Positions 1 through 8,468 of a stretch of 64,000 nt of DNA are shown here, piece by piece. The translations under genes and the position numbers were made by a program. The stretch comes from an uncultured Clostridia bacterium. Its GTDB lineage: Bacteria; Bacillota; Clostridia; Oscillospirales; Acutalibacteraceae. The stretch is taken from assembly GCA_947625785.1 (NCBI GenBank), contig CANQPS010000011.1, positions 1 to 64,000 of the forward strand, written 5' to 3'. The notes below the pieces were generated by a model. It saw nothing but the letters and a program-made list of their open reading frames with translations, made no database searches and was not told where the DNA came from. The first letter of the stretch is position 1, and each line of letters begins with the position of its first letter.

Positions 1-1586
1 ACCTTCTTTTGCCCGCAAAGATCGGAGAACTCTTTCCTCGTTTCGGGATCATCGGACCCGATAAAGATTTTTATGTTGCAGTTGGTTTTGATGATATCGC
101 CGATATCTTTGCCGTACTTTGCCGTGAGCTGCGAAAAACTTTGCAAGACGAACAGATAACGGATGCCTCTCGAACGTCCTACCGTGACCATGCCCTCGAT
201 ATTGGTGAACTTCGGCAGATTGCCGAACTCATCAAGCACGAAATAGGCCTTCCGTTTCAAGATCGCCGTCTCGGTCTGTTTACGGCGCAGATTGAGGTTC
301 GCTTTCTCGACAAGCTCCTTATACATTTGTGTTACAAAAAGCGTTACGAATCGGTGGCGCGTCACGCGCTCGTCGGGCACAATGATGAATACGGCGTTCG
401 GTGCCTCGTCCATGTTCACGATATCGATATCGTTCTCGCTCGTCATAGACAGTATCCCGTCGTCCGAGAGCTGCTGGATATAGCTGTTTACCTCGGACAA
501 ATAGCTCGTGAGCGTTTTGTCGCTCGTGATGAGTACCGTATTTACAAGCCCGCGCACCTTGGAATACTCGTCCCGCCCTTCCAAAAGATAGGTTTTGAGA
601 GCGGTCGTGTCCTCGGAGCAGTACTTCGTGATATTGTGGTAGATATTGAAGAGCTGTAATTGCTTCTCTTCCATCTTCCCCTTGATCACGTCCTCGCAGA
701 ACGCAAGCACAAGCCCGAAAATCAGATTTCGTGCGCCTTCCTCCCACGTCGGCTGATCCTTGTTCTGAACCGGGCACAATGTATACACCAAGTCCATCGC
801 GTTTTCGTAAATCTCATCTTTCAGTTCTTGGACGCGCGTCCGCGCATCACGGAGCGATAAGAAAATCTCTCCCCCGGCGTAATACTTCCCGTCCTTCATT
901 TCAAGATGATTTTCCAGCTCCTTTACCAAGCGGATACGCCGCAGCAGCACCTCCATGGGGTTCCAGCGCGCCGAAGAATACGGCTCGCGAAGATCCAGCA
1001 CGGAAATTTTATATCCCTCGCTTTCAAGCGTCTTCGCGTGTTTCTCATAGAGTTCCTTTTTCGGGTCTGCTACGATGATCGACGGCTTCCCTTTACTTCT
1101 CCCGAGGATCGCGATATTCTGATCCACGAAGCCCGTTGTCTTGCCGCTGCCCGTCGTACCGACGATGAGCGCGTGAAGCTGGCTCGTGGAGATGATCTCC
1201 ACCCCCTTCTTCGTCTTCTCTGCCCCGATGACGATTTCGTCGTCGTGCTCTTTCATGCCGTCCCACGTCGTTACCGTGAACTCCTTCATTTTACGGAGCT
1301 TCTTTTTCGTGAGCCACTCGGTATCTTCGAGATCGTTCTCCCGCATCGCGATGTTCTGCGCGTCGATACGATACATAAACAGATATCCGATGAGCAGCAG
1401 CCCATTCACCACGCCGACCGTGAGCCAATAGTTCCTGTTCCCGAATATGCCGCCGATAGTTGCACCGAACAGCGAGAAGACGAACGCGATCAGAACGCTC
1501 ATGAACACGAACACGAAAAGACCCACGATGATGCCGACCTTATGGGATTTGACCTTTTTGTGTCGGTATGCTTCCTTCCTGTCCAT
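1..1586 (-). CDS. VirD4/TraG-type conjugative coupling protein (3' end cut by window edge)
   Basis: This is the inner-membrane ATPase that couples the relaxase-DNA complex to a type IV secretion channel. I translated it from the ATG at 1586. Two hydrophobic spans lie at about residues 17-40 and 53-72, followed by a cytoplasmic domain with Walker A GTTGSGKT at residues 143-150 and a Walker B-type LDEFGN near residue 452, the usual VirD4/TraG layout. The start codon shares its A with the relaxase stop (TAATG), and GGAGGGAG just upstream is the ribosome binding site, so the two are translationally coupled. The reading frame is open to the window edge and the C-terminus is missing. The rest of the transfer genes should lie to the left. 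Confidence 0.93.
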   Translation of the reverse strand, partial: MDRKEAYRHKKVKSHKVGIIVGLFVFVFMSVLIAFVFSLFGATIGGIFGNRNYWLTVGVVNGLLLIGYLFMYRIDAQNIAMRENDLEDTEWLTKKKLRKMKEFTVTTWDGMKEHDDEIVIGAEKTKKGVEIISTSQLHALIVGTTGSGKTTGFVDQNIAILGRSKGKPSIIVADPKKELYEKHAKTLESEGYKISVLDLREPYSSARWNPMEVLLRRIRLVKELENHLEMKDGKYYAGGEIFLSLRDARTRVQELKDEIYENAMDLVYTLCPVQNKDQPTWEEGARNLIFGLVLAFCEDVIKGKMEEKQLQLFNIYHNITKYCSEDTTALKTYLLEGRDEYSKVRGLVNTVLITSDKTLTSYLSEVNSYIQQLSDDGILSMTSENDIDIVNMDEAPNAVFIIVPDERVTRHRFVTLFVTQMYKELVEKANLNLRRKQTETAILKRKAYFVLDEFGNLPKFTNIEGMVTVGRSRGIRYLFVLQSFSQLTAKYGKDIGDIIKTNCNIKIFIGSDDPETRKEFSDLCGQKK

Positions 1587-2893
1587 TAGTCCTTAATGTC
1601 TCCCTCCTTCTTTTTTACGTTGTTTTTCTTGTCTCTTTCGCGCTCGATTTCATCTTCGATGTCTTGCAATCGGTGTGTGAAATCGCGTTTCAGGATATCG
1701 CACTCCTGCCCGAACGTCGCGAAGAATTTTTTACACGAACGACTCACTTCTCTTCTCGCGATCCCCAATGCCTTTTTCAAGATTTTGTCATTCGGTCGTC
1801 TGCGCTTCATGAGCAGCTCGGGCTTGATGTGCTTTGCCAAGTTCAGGACGAGATTGCCCTGGCGACGGCGATAGTCCGCTTCCAACTCTTCGATGAGGTG
1901 GATATTCTTCTCGTCGATCTCGTTGTGATAGCGCGGTTCCTCTTCCATTGTCTCCGCAGAGACATTCTGATTGGAAAATGCAAACGGCAATGTCCCGCAG
2001 ATGTTCTTGATCCTCTGCTCCCTCTTGGCAAGTTCCTGATAAAATTTCATGTCTGCCGCCCGTGCCCGCCCATCACAGGAAAGAAGCATCTGCACGATCC
2101 TGTCCACCCTTTCACGATACGGTGCCATGTTCTTGCTGCCGTAGGAAGTGCGCCCCTCCTTCGGCATATCCTTCGCGAGCGCGATGATTTCCTTCTTGAC
2201 TTCATCACGCAGCCCCATCACGGTTTTGAACGCCGTAACACCGCGAAGCTCCTTGATCGCCTTGTCGCGCCTGCGGTAGAAGCCGCCGTTCCGTCCGTCT
2301 ACAAACAGCCCGAGGCGGACAAACATATTGTCGATGGCAGCCTTATCCACTTTCCCGCGGCGGCGATATTGCGGTTTGCCGTCCTTGTCCTTGTATTTCG
2401 GCTCCTTTTCCCAAAAGACAAAGTGGATATGGAGATGATGTGGGCGGTCGAGGTGAAGCGCGCACATGAGATCGACGTTATCCTTCGAGAGTTTCATGTC
2501 TTGCAGGAAGGACGGGAACGTGCGCTTGATAAGCTCGATACACTTTTCGGGCGTGTCGATCTTATAGGACTCTTCCTCATTCAGAGAAATGAATCCGTGC
2601 CAGATATTGCCCTTATTCGCCCGCACCCGCGCCTTCATCTCTCGGACATCCTTTTCGGAGATCATTCCGCGGTCGTTGAAAACCCCCGTGCTCTTTTGGA
2701 GATATTCGAGCGCAGTTCGCTTCCCGCCCGTCTGCTTGCCCTCGGTGGTGATGTAGTCGTAGACATTCTTGCCGCCCGACATATCGAAGAAAGCGCGCTC
2801 ATCGGCGTGACGCGCCCGCTCGTCGCTTGTCGCAGAGCGCGGCAGCGAGTACGGCGTGTATTGGATATTGAACACAACAGGCTGATTGCTCAT
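1586..2893 (-). CDS. MobL/MobP3-like relaxase
   Basis: Probable DNA-nicking relaxase that starts conjugative transfer. The 435-residue protein has a His cluster HHLHIH at residues 152-157 followed by FVFWEKEP, the metal-binding motif of HUH relaxases. A segment reading GVFNDRG...NIWHGFISLNEE (residues 70-107) resembles the GxFT...WQDVISFD region of MobL-family relaxases such as pLS20 Rel. The C-terminal third is charged and helical. The start overlaps the accessory gene stop as ATGA, and the stop overlaps the coupling-protein start, so these three genes form one transfer operon. The family (MobL rather than another MOBP branch) is inferred from motifs only. Confidence 0.85.
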   Translation of the reverse strand: MSNQPVVFNIQYTPYSLPRSATSDERARHADERAFFDMSGGKNVYDYITTEGKQTGGKRTALEYLQKSTGVFNDRGMISEKDVREMKARVRANKGNIWHGFISLNEEESYKIDTPEKCIELIKRTFPSFLQDMKLSKDNVDLMCALHLDRPHHLHIHFVFWEKEPKYKDKDGKPQYRRRGKVDKAAIDNMFVRLGLFVDGRNGGFYRRRDKAIKELRGVTAFKTVMGLRDEVKKEIIALAKDMPKEGRTSYGSKNMAPYRERVDRIVQMLLSCDGRARAADMKFYQELAKREQRIKNICGTLPFAFSNQNVSAETMEEEPRYHNEIDEKNIHLIEELEADYRRRQGNLVLNLAKHIKPELLMKRRRPNDKILKKALGIARREVSRSCKKFFATFGQECDILKRDFTHRLQDIEDEIERERDKKNNVKKKEGDIKD

Positions 2894-3360
2894 TTCGTCT
2901 CGCTCCTTATCTTTTTCAACCCGCGAAGCTCATAGATTTCGAGATAGCCCGGCGTGTTCGCCATGTCCCCCGCCGCGAATTTTTGGTGCGGCACGACCTC
3001 TCCCCCGAGGCTGATTTGGCAGGCGTTGAAGATCGAAGACAGCAGGGACTTGTTGATGCTTTCACTCAAAGCGACTTCCTTCATAATGCGGAGAAGCTGT
3101 TTCAAAAGCTCCTCGCTCACGGTTCCCTCGCGCGTGGGTTCATGAATATATTCATGCGGCGCGTCTTCTGCTTCCTCGGGACTTTCATGCAACTTTTCAA
3201 GCAAGATCGGCAGCCCGTAATACAGCGCGTCGTTTACGATGAGATTGAAGCTCTTGTCGTATTTTTCATCCTTCGCAATTTCATCGATGAGCTGCCAGAG
3301 TTCTTCGCTTGCAATGCGGATATATCTTCTCCCACGGTTGCCCGTCACGTTTTCAGCCAT
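2890..3360 (-). CDS. Probable relaxase accessory (MobC-like) protein
   Basis: A 156-residue protein directly upstream of the relaxase, overlapping it by 4 bases (ATGA). I chose the ATG at 3360 because GGAGGT sits just before it. An in-frame ATG at 3399 has no such signal. The N-terminus (RRYIRIASEELWQLIDEIA) suggests a ribbon-helix-helix-like DNA-binding region, followed by a helical C-terminus. Its position, size and coupling suggest it helps place the relaxase at oriT. I recognise no precise family, so the role is inferred from context. Confidence 0.6.
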   Translation of the reverse strand: MAENVTGNRGRRYIRIASEELWQLIDEIAKDEKYDKSFNLIVNDALYYGLPILLEKLHESPEEAEDAPHEYIHEPTREGTVSEELLKQLLRIMKEVALSESINKSLLSSIFNACQISLGGEVVPHQKFAAGDMANTPGYLEIYELRGLKKIRSETK

Positions 3361-3501
3361 CTCCACCTCCAAGGAAAGGCGGGTTTCCCGCTTCTCCAAA
3401 GCCCTCCCGTGGGAGTGCGCATCGAAAGTGACAAAAGCGGAGCTGTGGCACTTTCCTTATCCTGCTTCCCCTTTTTCGCCAATTTGCCACACCTCCCGTT
3501 G
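3361..3501 (-). other. Intergenic gap before the mobilisation genes; candidate oriT
   Basis: This is the only spacer in the left 8 kb longer than about 60 bases. It holds an inverted repeat, GAAAGTG (3424-3430) with CACTTTC (3449-3455), and a small GCGGG-AAA-CCCGC hairpin just before the accessory gene. Origins of transfer commonly lie upstream of the accessory/relaxase genes and carry such repeats next to the nick. No nick site can be recognised, so this is a positional guess. Confidence 0.35.
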
Positions 3502-4476
3502 CTATTTAAGACCACTTCCCGCGGTGTCTGCCGTCTTGATTTTGGGGACAATTCGGTCTATGCGCTCTTGTGCTTTTTCAAGATAATGCGCGTTCAGGTC
3601 TATGCCGATATAGCTCCTTCCGAGCCGCTTTGCGACCGCACCCGTCGTCCCGCTTCCGAAGAAAGGGTCTAACACGACACCTCCGATTTTGCTCCCTGCA
3701 AGGATGCACGGCTCAATGAGCCGTTCGGGGAACATAGCAAAATGCTCGTCCATTTTATAGGAGTTCGTGCTGACTTCCCACACGTCCCGCTTGCGTCTGA
3801 ACTGCTGATCGAAGTCCGAGAAGTCTTCGTGCGCGGATGAAATACCCTGTTTATCCGCATATTTATTCGTCGCACTCCGTCCGCGTCTGTATCTCTCCGC
3901 GCTGACATCCTTCAACGGTTCCCGTATCGCCATGTAATCGTAGTAGTAATGCGGGGACTTCGCGAGCAGAAAAATGTGCTCATAGCTCTTCGTCGGTCTG
4001 TCCTTGATGCTCTCGGGAAGGCAATTCGTTTTATGCCAAATGATATCCGAGCGCAGATACCAGCCTCTGTCTCGCAGCGCGAAGGCGAGCATCCACGGGA
4101 TGCCGATCATGTCCTTGGGCTTTATCCCCTCCCACGTCTTCGGGACTTCGTAAATACGGCTCTCTTTATTGTAGAGGTTCTTGTTCTTCCCGTTCCCCGC
4201 GAGGGCAAGACTCATGGGACCCTTCCCGCTTCCCGCATAGCTGTCACCGATGTTGAGCCACAAAGTTCCGTCTTTGGCGAGCACCCGCTGCACCTCGTCG
4301 AACACGGCGGCGAGCCTCTCTATGTACTCCCGGGGGGACGCTTCAATTCCGATCTGATCGCTCTCCCCATAGTCCCGAAGTCCGTAGTACGGCGGGCTGG
4401 TGACGCACATATTGACGCTCTCCGCGGGGAGTGTTTTTAAGCACTCCACCGCGTCGCCGCAAAGAAGTTTACTCAT
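3502..4476 (-). CDS. Orphan DNA methyltransferase, beta-class (N6-adenine or N4-cytosine)
   Basis: A 324-residue SAM-dependent DNA methyltransferase. Catalytic motif IV appears early as TSPPYYGLRDYG (residues 26-37), and the SAM-binding motif DPFFGSGTTG lies near the C-terminus. This order marks the beta class. A recognition region lies between them. No restriction enzyme gene is adjacent, so it is most likely an orphan enzyme that modifies element DNA before or after transfer to protect it. The start overlaps the upstream DUF6291-like gene by 8 bases, indicating translational coupling. The base modified cannot be told from sequence. Confidence 0.88.
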   Translation of the reverse strand: MSKLLCGDAVECLKTLPAESVNMCVTSPPYYGLRDYGESDQIGIEASPREYIERLAAVFDEVQRVLAKDGTLWLNIGDSYAGSGKGPMSLALAGNGKNKNLYNKESRIYEVPKTWEGIKPKDMIGIPWMLAFALRDRGWYLRSDIIWHKTNCLPESIKDRPTKSYEHIFLLAKSPHYYYDYMAIREPLKDVSAERYRRGRSATNKYADKQGISSAHEDFSDFDQQFRRKRDVWEVSTNSYKMDEHFAMFPERLIEPCILAGSKIGGVVLDPFFGSGTTGAVAKRLGRSYIGIDLNAHYLEKAQERIDRIVPKIKTADTAGSGLK

Positions 4477-4831
4477 TCTTGTCCTTCGGGGGTTCTTCTT
4501 TCAGGGTTCGGACGAACTTCTCAATCGTCTGCCCCGCAAGGACACCGCCAGTCACGAAGGCATCGCCGAGAGAATTTCTCCGCTCCGCATTTCTGCGAAG
4601 CTCCGCGCTTTTCAGACCGCCCTTTCTGCCGTTTTCGCTGTTCATCGCCGACTGCTCCATTTCTCTCTTGAAGTACGGGAAAAGTCCTTTGAGGTACTCA
4701 TCCTTGGAGTTGAACTCGTCGCCGTTGAAAACGTATGCGCCGAATTTCTTGATGAACTCGCCCGCCTGCTTGTCCGACAAATGGCAGAGCATCACATAGT
4801 AGCTTTTCTTGAATTTGAAATTGTCCTTCAT
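4469..4831 (-). CDS. DUF6291-like small protein
   Basis: A 120-residue protein beginning MKDNFKFKKSYY. The ATG at 4831 is preceded by GGAGG, which favours it over a longer reading frame beginning at 4924. The middle (about 30 residues from the start) and an SENGRKGG motif near residue 75 resemble DUF6291 proteins, which are frequent in Firmicute phages and mobile elements and have no established function. It sits between two methyltransferase genes in the same operon and its end overlaps the next start by 8 bases. Confidence 0.65.
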   Translation of the reverse strand: MKDNFKFKKSYYVMLCHLSDKQAGEFIKKFGAYVFNGDEFNSKDEYLKGLFPYFKREMEQSAMNSENGRKGGLKSAELRRNAERRNSLGDAFVTGGVLAGQTIEKFVRTLKEEPPKDKNE

Positions 4832-4886
4832 ATTTCCTCCGTATCGTTTTCCGCGCGATTTTGGCGCGTTTAGTCCATGGACTGAT

Positions 4887-5471
4887 TTACACTTCATTCC
4901 CCCAGCAATCCCATCCCTCGGCATACTGCCTCGCGAAGAGTTCTATCCTCGGCAAATCACCGAAGAGCCTGACGATCCTTTCTCTCGCCTCGCCGGGCTT
5001 CCTGCTATGCTCCTGCACATGGGAAAGTATCACCGACGAAACGTCGTGAGACTTCCTCTTCAAAACCTTTCCCCTCGTCGCCAGAAGACATAGCTCCGCA
5101 TTGGAACGGGTATAATAGCCCATGCCCTGAAAAATTCCTTCACTTTTCCTGTTTTTCTTCACCCAGGTAAAAGCTATCGTCTTGTAAGTAAAACCCCATG
5201 CCGAAATCAGTTCTATCCCCTCTTCCAAGCATGGAGCCGTAACCCACAGGAACAATACGCTGTCCTTCGCCGCGATCTTTCTGATAGGGAGCTTCTGAAT
5301 GTCTCCCTTTTGCATAGTGGGATAGTGCCGTTCGGCACCTCTCCCACCGCCTTTTTCCGACCAGCAAGAGAACGACCACGGCGGGTCAGCGTAGATAATG
5401 TTGTACCTCTTCTCCGTCGTAAAAATGTCTGTTTTGATGCTACACCTCGTTCCCCCAGCAATCCCAACCAT
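4887..5471 (-). CDS. MT-A70 family adenine methyltransferase, copy 1
   Basis: MT-A70-type N6-adenine methyltransferase with the catalytic DPPW motif (IIYADPPW, residues 25-32). It is a tandem paralogue of the next gene: both end in ELFARQYA(E/D)GWDCWGNEV and match along their length. The only ATG, at 5471, lies inside the upstream paralogue and adds about ten residues (MVGIAGGTRC) that have no counterpart in the other copy. The residue aligned with the paralogue's initiator Met is an Ile (ATC) preceded by GAGGTG, so the true start is uncertain. It is probably an anti-restriction or epigenetic orphan enzyme. Confidence 0.85.
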   Translation of the reverse strand: MVGIAGGTRCSIKTDIFTTEKRYNIIYADPPWSFSCWSEKGGGRGAERHYPTMQKGDIQKLPIRKIAAKDSVLFLWVTAPCLEEGIELISAWGFTYKTIAFTWVKKNRKSEGIFQGMGYYTRSNAELCLLATRGKVLKRKSHDVSSVILSHVQEHSRKPGEARERIVRLFGDLPRIELFARQYAEGWDCWGNEV

Positions 5472-5988
5472 CCGCGTACTGCCTTGCGAATAGTTCGATT
5501 TTCGGCACGTCGCCGAAAAGTTTCACGATAGCATCCCGGACAATGGGCGACTTTACGGAATGTCCCATCCGCGGGTGCATGATAACCTGGCGAACGGTCT
5601 TATCTGCGCTTTTGATGTGTCCTCTCATACCCAATAAGCACAATTCGGCGTTTGCCTTTGTGTAGCTTCCCATTCCAGCAAGCGGGCTTCCGTCTTTCTT
5701 CGTCTTGATCCATGTAAAAGCACAGGTCTTGTAATGAAATCCCCACGCCTGCATGACTTTGATTGCATCGGGCAGACAGGGCATCGTTGCCCACATCAGT
5801 AACGCACAATTTTTTGTGGCTATCCTTTTAATATCAAGGGCGCATATTTCATCTGTTGACATTGTGCTGTAATGTTTTTCGGGCGCAAAATGCCCGCCGT
5901 CTTTGCCTTTGCCCCACAAGTATGCCCACGGTGGATCTGCATAAATGATGCTGTACTTTTTCTCCGTTTCAAAGATGTCCTCTTTCAT
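5440..5988 (-). CDS. MT-A70 family adenine methyltransferase, copy 2
   Basis: A 182-residue MT-A70-like N6-adenine methyltransferase with motif IIYADPPWAYLW at residues 14-25 and the family's conserved C-terminal region. It starts 3 bases after the ArdC stop and overlaps the second MT-A70 gene by 32 bases. Together with the beta-class enzyme, the element carries three solitary DNA methyltransferases in a row, which fits protection against host restriction. Substrate specificity is unknown. Tandem duplication followed by divergence is inferred from the shared ends. Confidence 0.87.
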   Translation of the reverse strand: MKEDIFETEKKYSIIYADPPWAYLWGKGKDGGHFAPEKHYSTMSTDEICALDIKRIATKNCALLMWATMPCLPDAIKVMQAWGFHYKTCAFTWIKTKKDGSPLAGMGSYTKANAELCLLGMRGHIKSADKTVRQVIMHPRMGHSVKSPIVRDAIVKLFGDVPKIELFARQYADGWDCWGNEV

Positions 5989-5991
5989 CTT

Positions 5992-7689
5992 TTACGACTT
6001 CGCGTTGATCGCTCTGTGTCCCCCTCTGCCGCTTCCGCTTGCAAGAGACGGTGCCTTTGCCTCGCCACCTTTGAGACGCGCCACAAACTGAATTTCCTGT
6101 TTTGCGAGCTTCTCGTAGTAGGCGTTGGGCTTTTCATCGCGGTATTGTCCCGAGGACTTGAAGATTCGGAGAAGCTGCTGCTCATCGCCGTTTACAAACA
6201 TGGCGATACGCGCGAGAAGCGAGCGTTCGTTTTTCTCCTCTCTCCCGAGAAGTGAAGCACCGTTGTAGAGCTTCGTAAATTTATCCCCGCTCTTCGTCGC
6301 CATAGCGCGTTCCACGACATCTCTGTCGCTCATGCGCGTAAGGCTCTCCACGCCTCTGCCCGCCATGCTCACCGCAGCGGCAGCACCGACTGCGGCACCT
6401 GTCGCAACGCTTCGCGCCGCCAGCTCGCTCGGTCTGATGAACTCCGCGGAAGGCTCCTCCTTCACCTCTTCCCTTCGTTCTACTTTTTTGGCTGCCGTCG
6501 CCTGCTGCACAGTATACTTCTGCAATTCGTCAAGGGAGACTTCTTTCAGTTCCTTGTCCGCGTAGTCGGGAAGCTCTTGCATTTTGCCGACCTCTTCCAT
6601 GAGTTCTTCACGGCTTTTGAAGGAGACCGAAAGAGGCTGCTTCGTCTGCCCGTCTTCCGATGCCATGTGCAGCCGGTAGATCGGCTCGCCATATTCATCC
6701 ACGGTTGCCTCAATCGCAAAAGGCTCCACCGACTTCTGCTGCTCCTTCTGCATGACGTACCGCGTGATCTTATCCGCGTCCGCGATTGCCTCGAAAAGCA
6801 CGTCGGGGTTCTCGGTGATATGCGACTTCCACGACTGTATGTACGCGCTGTTGTTTTGGATATGTTTCTCGCCCGCGGCGATCCCCAACTCTTGCTCCAT
6901 AAACATCGACGCGATTTCTGCGCGCAGTTCCTCGACCGCATAGGACGGTGTACAAAAGCCATCTCCCATATTCCTGTTCAAACGCTTCGGATGCCCCGTA
7001 GAGTGACCGATCTCGTGAAGTGCCGTCGCATAGAACTCCTGCAAATCATAGAAATCTCCTCTCTCGGGAAGGTGGATACGATCTGTTCCTCTGTGATAGT
7101 ACGCCTCGTTACCGCCGTAGAGAATTTTCGACTCGGTGTCATTCCACAACTTCAAAATCCCCTCTGCACGGGCAGAGTAGCCGCTTTCATCGAGCTGACG
7201 CACCTGCTTCTCGGGGATGCCTTCGATGACATCCCCGTTGAACACGCGGAAGAATTTCCGAAGCGGATATACGTTTTTGGACATATATTCCGCGCGCTCC
7301 TCCGCATCCATGCCGTCCAGAACCTGACTGTCGAAGGGCTGCTTCGTCTCCCTGTCGCGAAGCTCGAAGTACTCGATATTGACTCCTGCGCCATGACCGA
7401 GCGTCTTTCCGTCCTCGCCCTTCTTGAACTCCCACCCCTTCTCCTTCATCTGGTTGTAGGTGAGCCAGCGATTGTCGGTATACCCCCGATCCATGGCGAC
7501 GAACATCAGGAAAAGGCTGTTTACGCCGTGGTACTTCCTTCCCGTGATCGCCGATTCGGGCAAACCCGAGCACTCCCAGCCCTGCTTCCACAGCCCGGCT
7601 CCGTTTTCGAGATTTTCCAAAACCTTGTCAACGAGCTGCTTCCGCTGCGGGGTGAGTTTCTCGTATACGCTGTTTTTTACTTCACTCAA
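5992..7689 (-). CDS. ArdC-like anti-restriction protein with extra C-terminal helical domain
   Basis: A 565-residue ArdC-type protein. The N-terminal half resembles the ssDNA-binding ArdC domain (WKQGWECSGLPES, GRKYHGVN, then RWLTYNQMKEKGW). The centre has a zincin metallopeptidase signature, ATALHEIGHSTGHPKRLNR. ArdC proteins shield incoming single-stranded DNA from restriction. The C-terminal 90 residues (SDRDVVERAMATKSGDKF...QLLRIFKSSGQYR) match the very C-terminus of the giant polyvalent protein, so the two share an end domain. Translation appears to start at TTG (7689), with GGAGGTG about ten bases upstream inside the small gene before it. Confidence 0.9.
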   Translation of the reverse strand: MSEVKNSVYEKLTPQRKQLVDKVLENLENGAGLWKQGWECSGLPESAITGRKYHGVNSLFLMFVAMDRGYTDNRWLTYNQMKEKGWEFKKGEDGKTLGHGAGVNIEYFELRDRETKQPFDSQVLDGMDAEERAEYMSKNVYPLRKFFRVFNGDVIEGIPEKQVRQLDESGYSARAEGILKLWNDTESKILYGGNEAYYHRGTDRIHLPERGDFYDLQEFYATALHEIGHSTGHPKRLNRNMGDGFCTPSYAVEELRAEIASMFMEQELGIAAGEKHIQNNSAYIQSWKSHITENPDVLFEAIADADKITRYVMQKEQQKSVEPFAIEATVDEYGEPIYRLHMASEDGQTKQPLSVSFKSREELMEEVGKMQELPDYADKELKEVSLDELQKYTVQQATAAKKVERREEVKEEPSAEFIRPSELAARSVATGAAVGAAAAVSMAGRGVESLTRMSDRDVVERAMATKSGDKFTKLYNGASLLGREEKNERSLLARIAMFVNGDEQQLLRIFKSSGQYRDEKPNAYYEKLAKQEIQFVARLKGGEAKAPSLASGSGRGGHRAINAKS

Positions 7690-7819
7690 AGCGTATTTTC
7701 ACCTCCTCGACATAGCTCGGGTTTTCGCCCTCGTACTCGCCGTCATCGAAGTCGAGCATCTCTTCCAGCGTTCTCCCCGCGGGGATCACCACTTCGGGCA
7801 TTATCATCGTTTTCTTCAT
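7682..7819 (-). CDS. 45-residue acidic small protein
   Basis: A short reading frame with a clear signal: GGAGG lies six bases before the ATG at 7819. The product begins MKKTMIMPEVVIPAGRTL and continues into an acidic tail ending KIRFE. It overlaps the TTG start of ardC by eight bases, and its own end contains the ardC ribosome binding site, so the two are likely coupled. I do not recognise the family. It could be a small regulator or simply a coupling peptide. Confidence 0.6.
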   Translation of the reverse strand: MKKTMIMPEVVIPAGRTLEEMLDFDDGEYEGENPSYVEEVKIRFE

Positions 7820-7850
7820 ATTGCCTCCATTTTCCTTTGCTCGATGTGCC

Positions 7851-8465
7851 TTATAAGTTCAACCGTGTGTATTCCACAAGTATTTCGTTGAAGACATACT
7901 CCTTATCGACCGTCTCCGTACCGCTTTCCTTGCTCTCCTGGCACAGCATCTCCGCATACTCCGACATGAGCGCGAGATAAAGTCTGATATGCCTTTTCAC
8001 GCTTTTCTGCTCGTTCGCCATGTCTCCGAGGTACTCCTTCCTTTCATCGAAATAACCTCTTGTTTCGCGATTTTCCTCGCAATACAGAAGATCGTAATAG
8101 TCCTCTATGAAGCCATCCCGGTGGATTCCCAGTTGGTGCCTCACGATTTGTGCGACTTCGGAGACACGGTTCCATGCTATCACGAACGCAGCTCCCTTCT
8201 CTGTATGCAAAAACTGCTGCCAAGCACTTTTTTCGATTCCGCAGGCGTAATTCCAGCCTTTGAAATCATTCGCACATCTCATCCGCACCTGAACACCGTT
8301 CTTGTTCGACAATGCGTAAACAGGCAGCCCCAGCTCCGCGAGGATTCTCCCGCGACGGCTGTCCATGAGGTACATGAAGCCGTTGAAATAGTCGTATTCC
8401 TTCGCTTCGACTTCCGTATAGTTGTAGAAGGGTTTGAGCCTGTGTTTTACATTGCTATATTCCAT
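7851..8465 (-). CDS. Conserved-type hypothetical protein, 204 residues
   Basis: A soluble 204-residue protein three bases after the stop of the giant polyvalent gene and in the same operon. It starts MEYSNVKHRLKPFYNYTE. Residues 30-60 (YLMDSRRGRILAELGLPVYALSNKNG) form a recognisable compact segment, but I cannot assign a family. No membrane segment, signal peptide or catalytic motif is visible. Its place between the polyvalent protein and ArdC suggests a helper in establishment or replication of the transferred strand, which is inference from context only. Confidence 0.7.
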   Translation of the reverse strand: MEYSNVKHRLKPFYNYTEVEAKEYDYFNGFMYLMDSRRGRILAELGLPVYALSNKNGVQVRMRCANDFKGWNYACGIEKSAWQQFLHTEKGAAFVIAWNRVSEVAQIVRHQLGIHRDGFIEDYYDLLYCEENRETRGYFDERKEYLGDMANEQKSVKRHIRLYLALMSEYAEMLCQESKESGTETVDKEYVFNEILVEYTRLNL

Positions 8466-8468
8466 AGC

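Noticed and set aside
9..659. Long open frames on the plus strand opposite the coupling protein, relaxase and giant polyvalent gene
   Set aside because: They lack ribosome binding sites and known motifs and lie opposite genes with clear domains. GC-rich codon usage on the other strand creates them.
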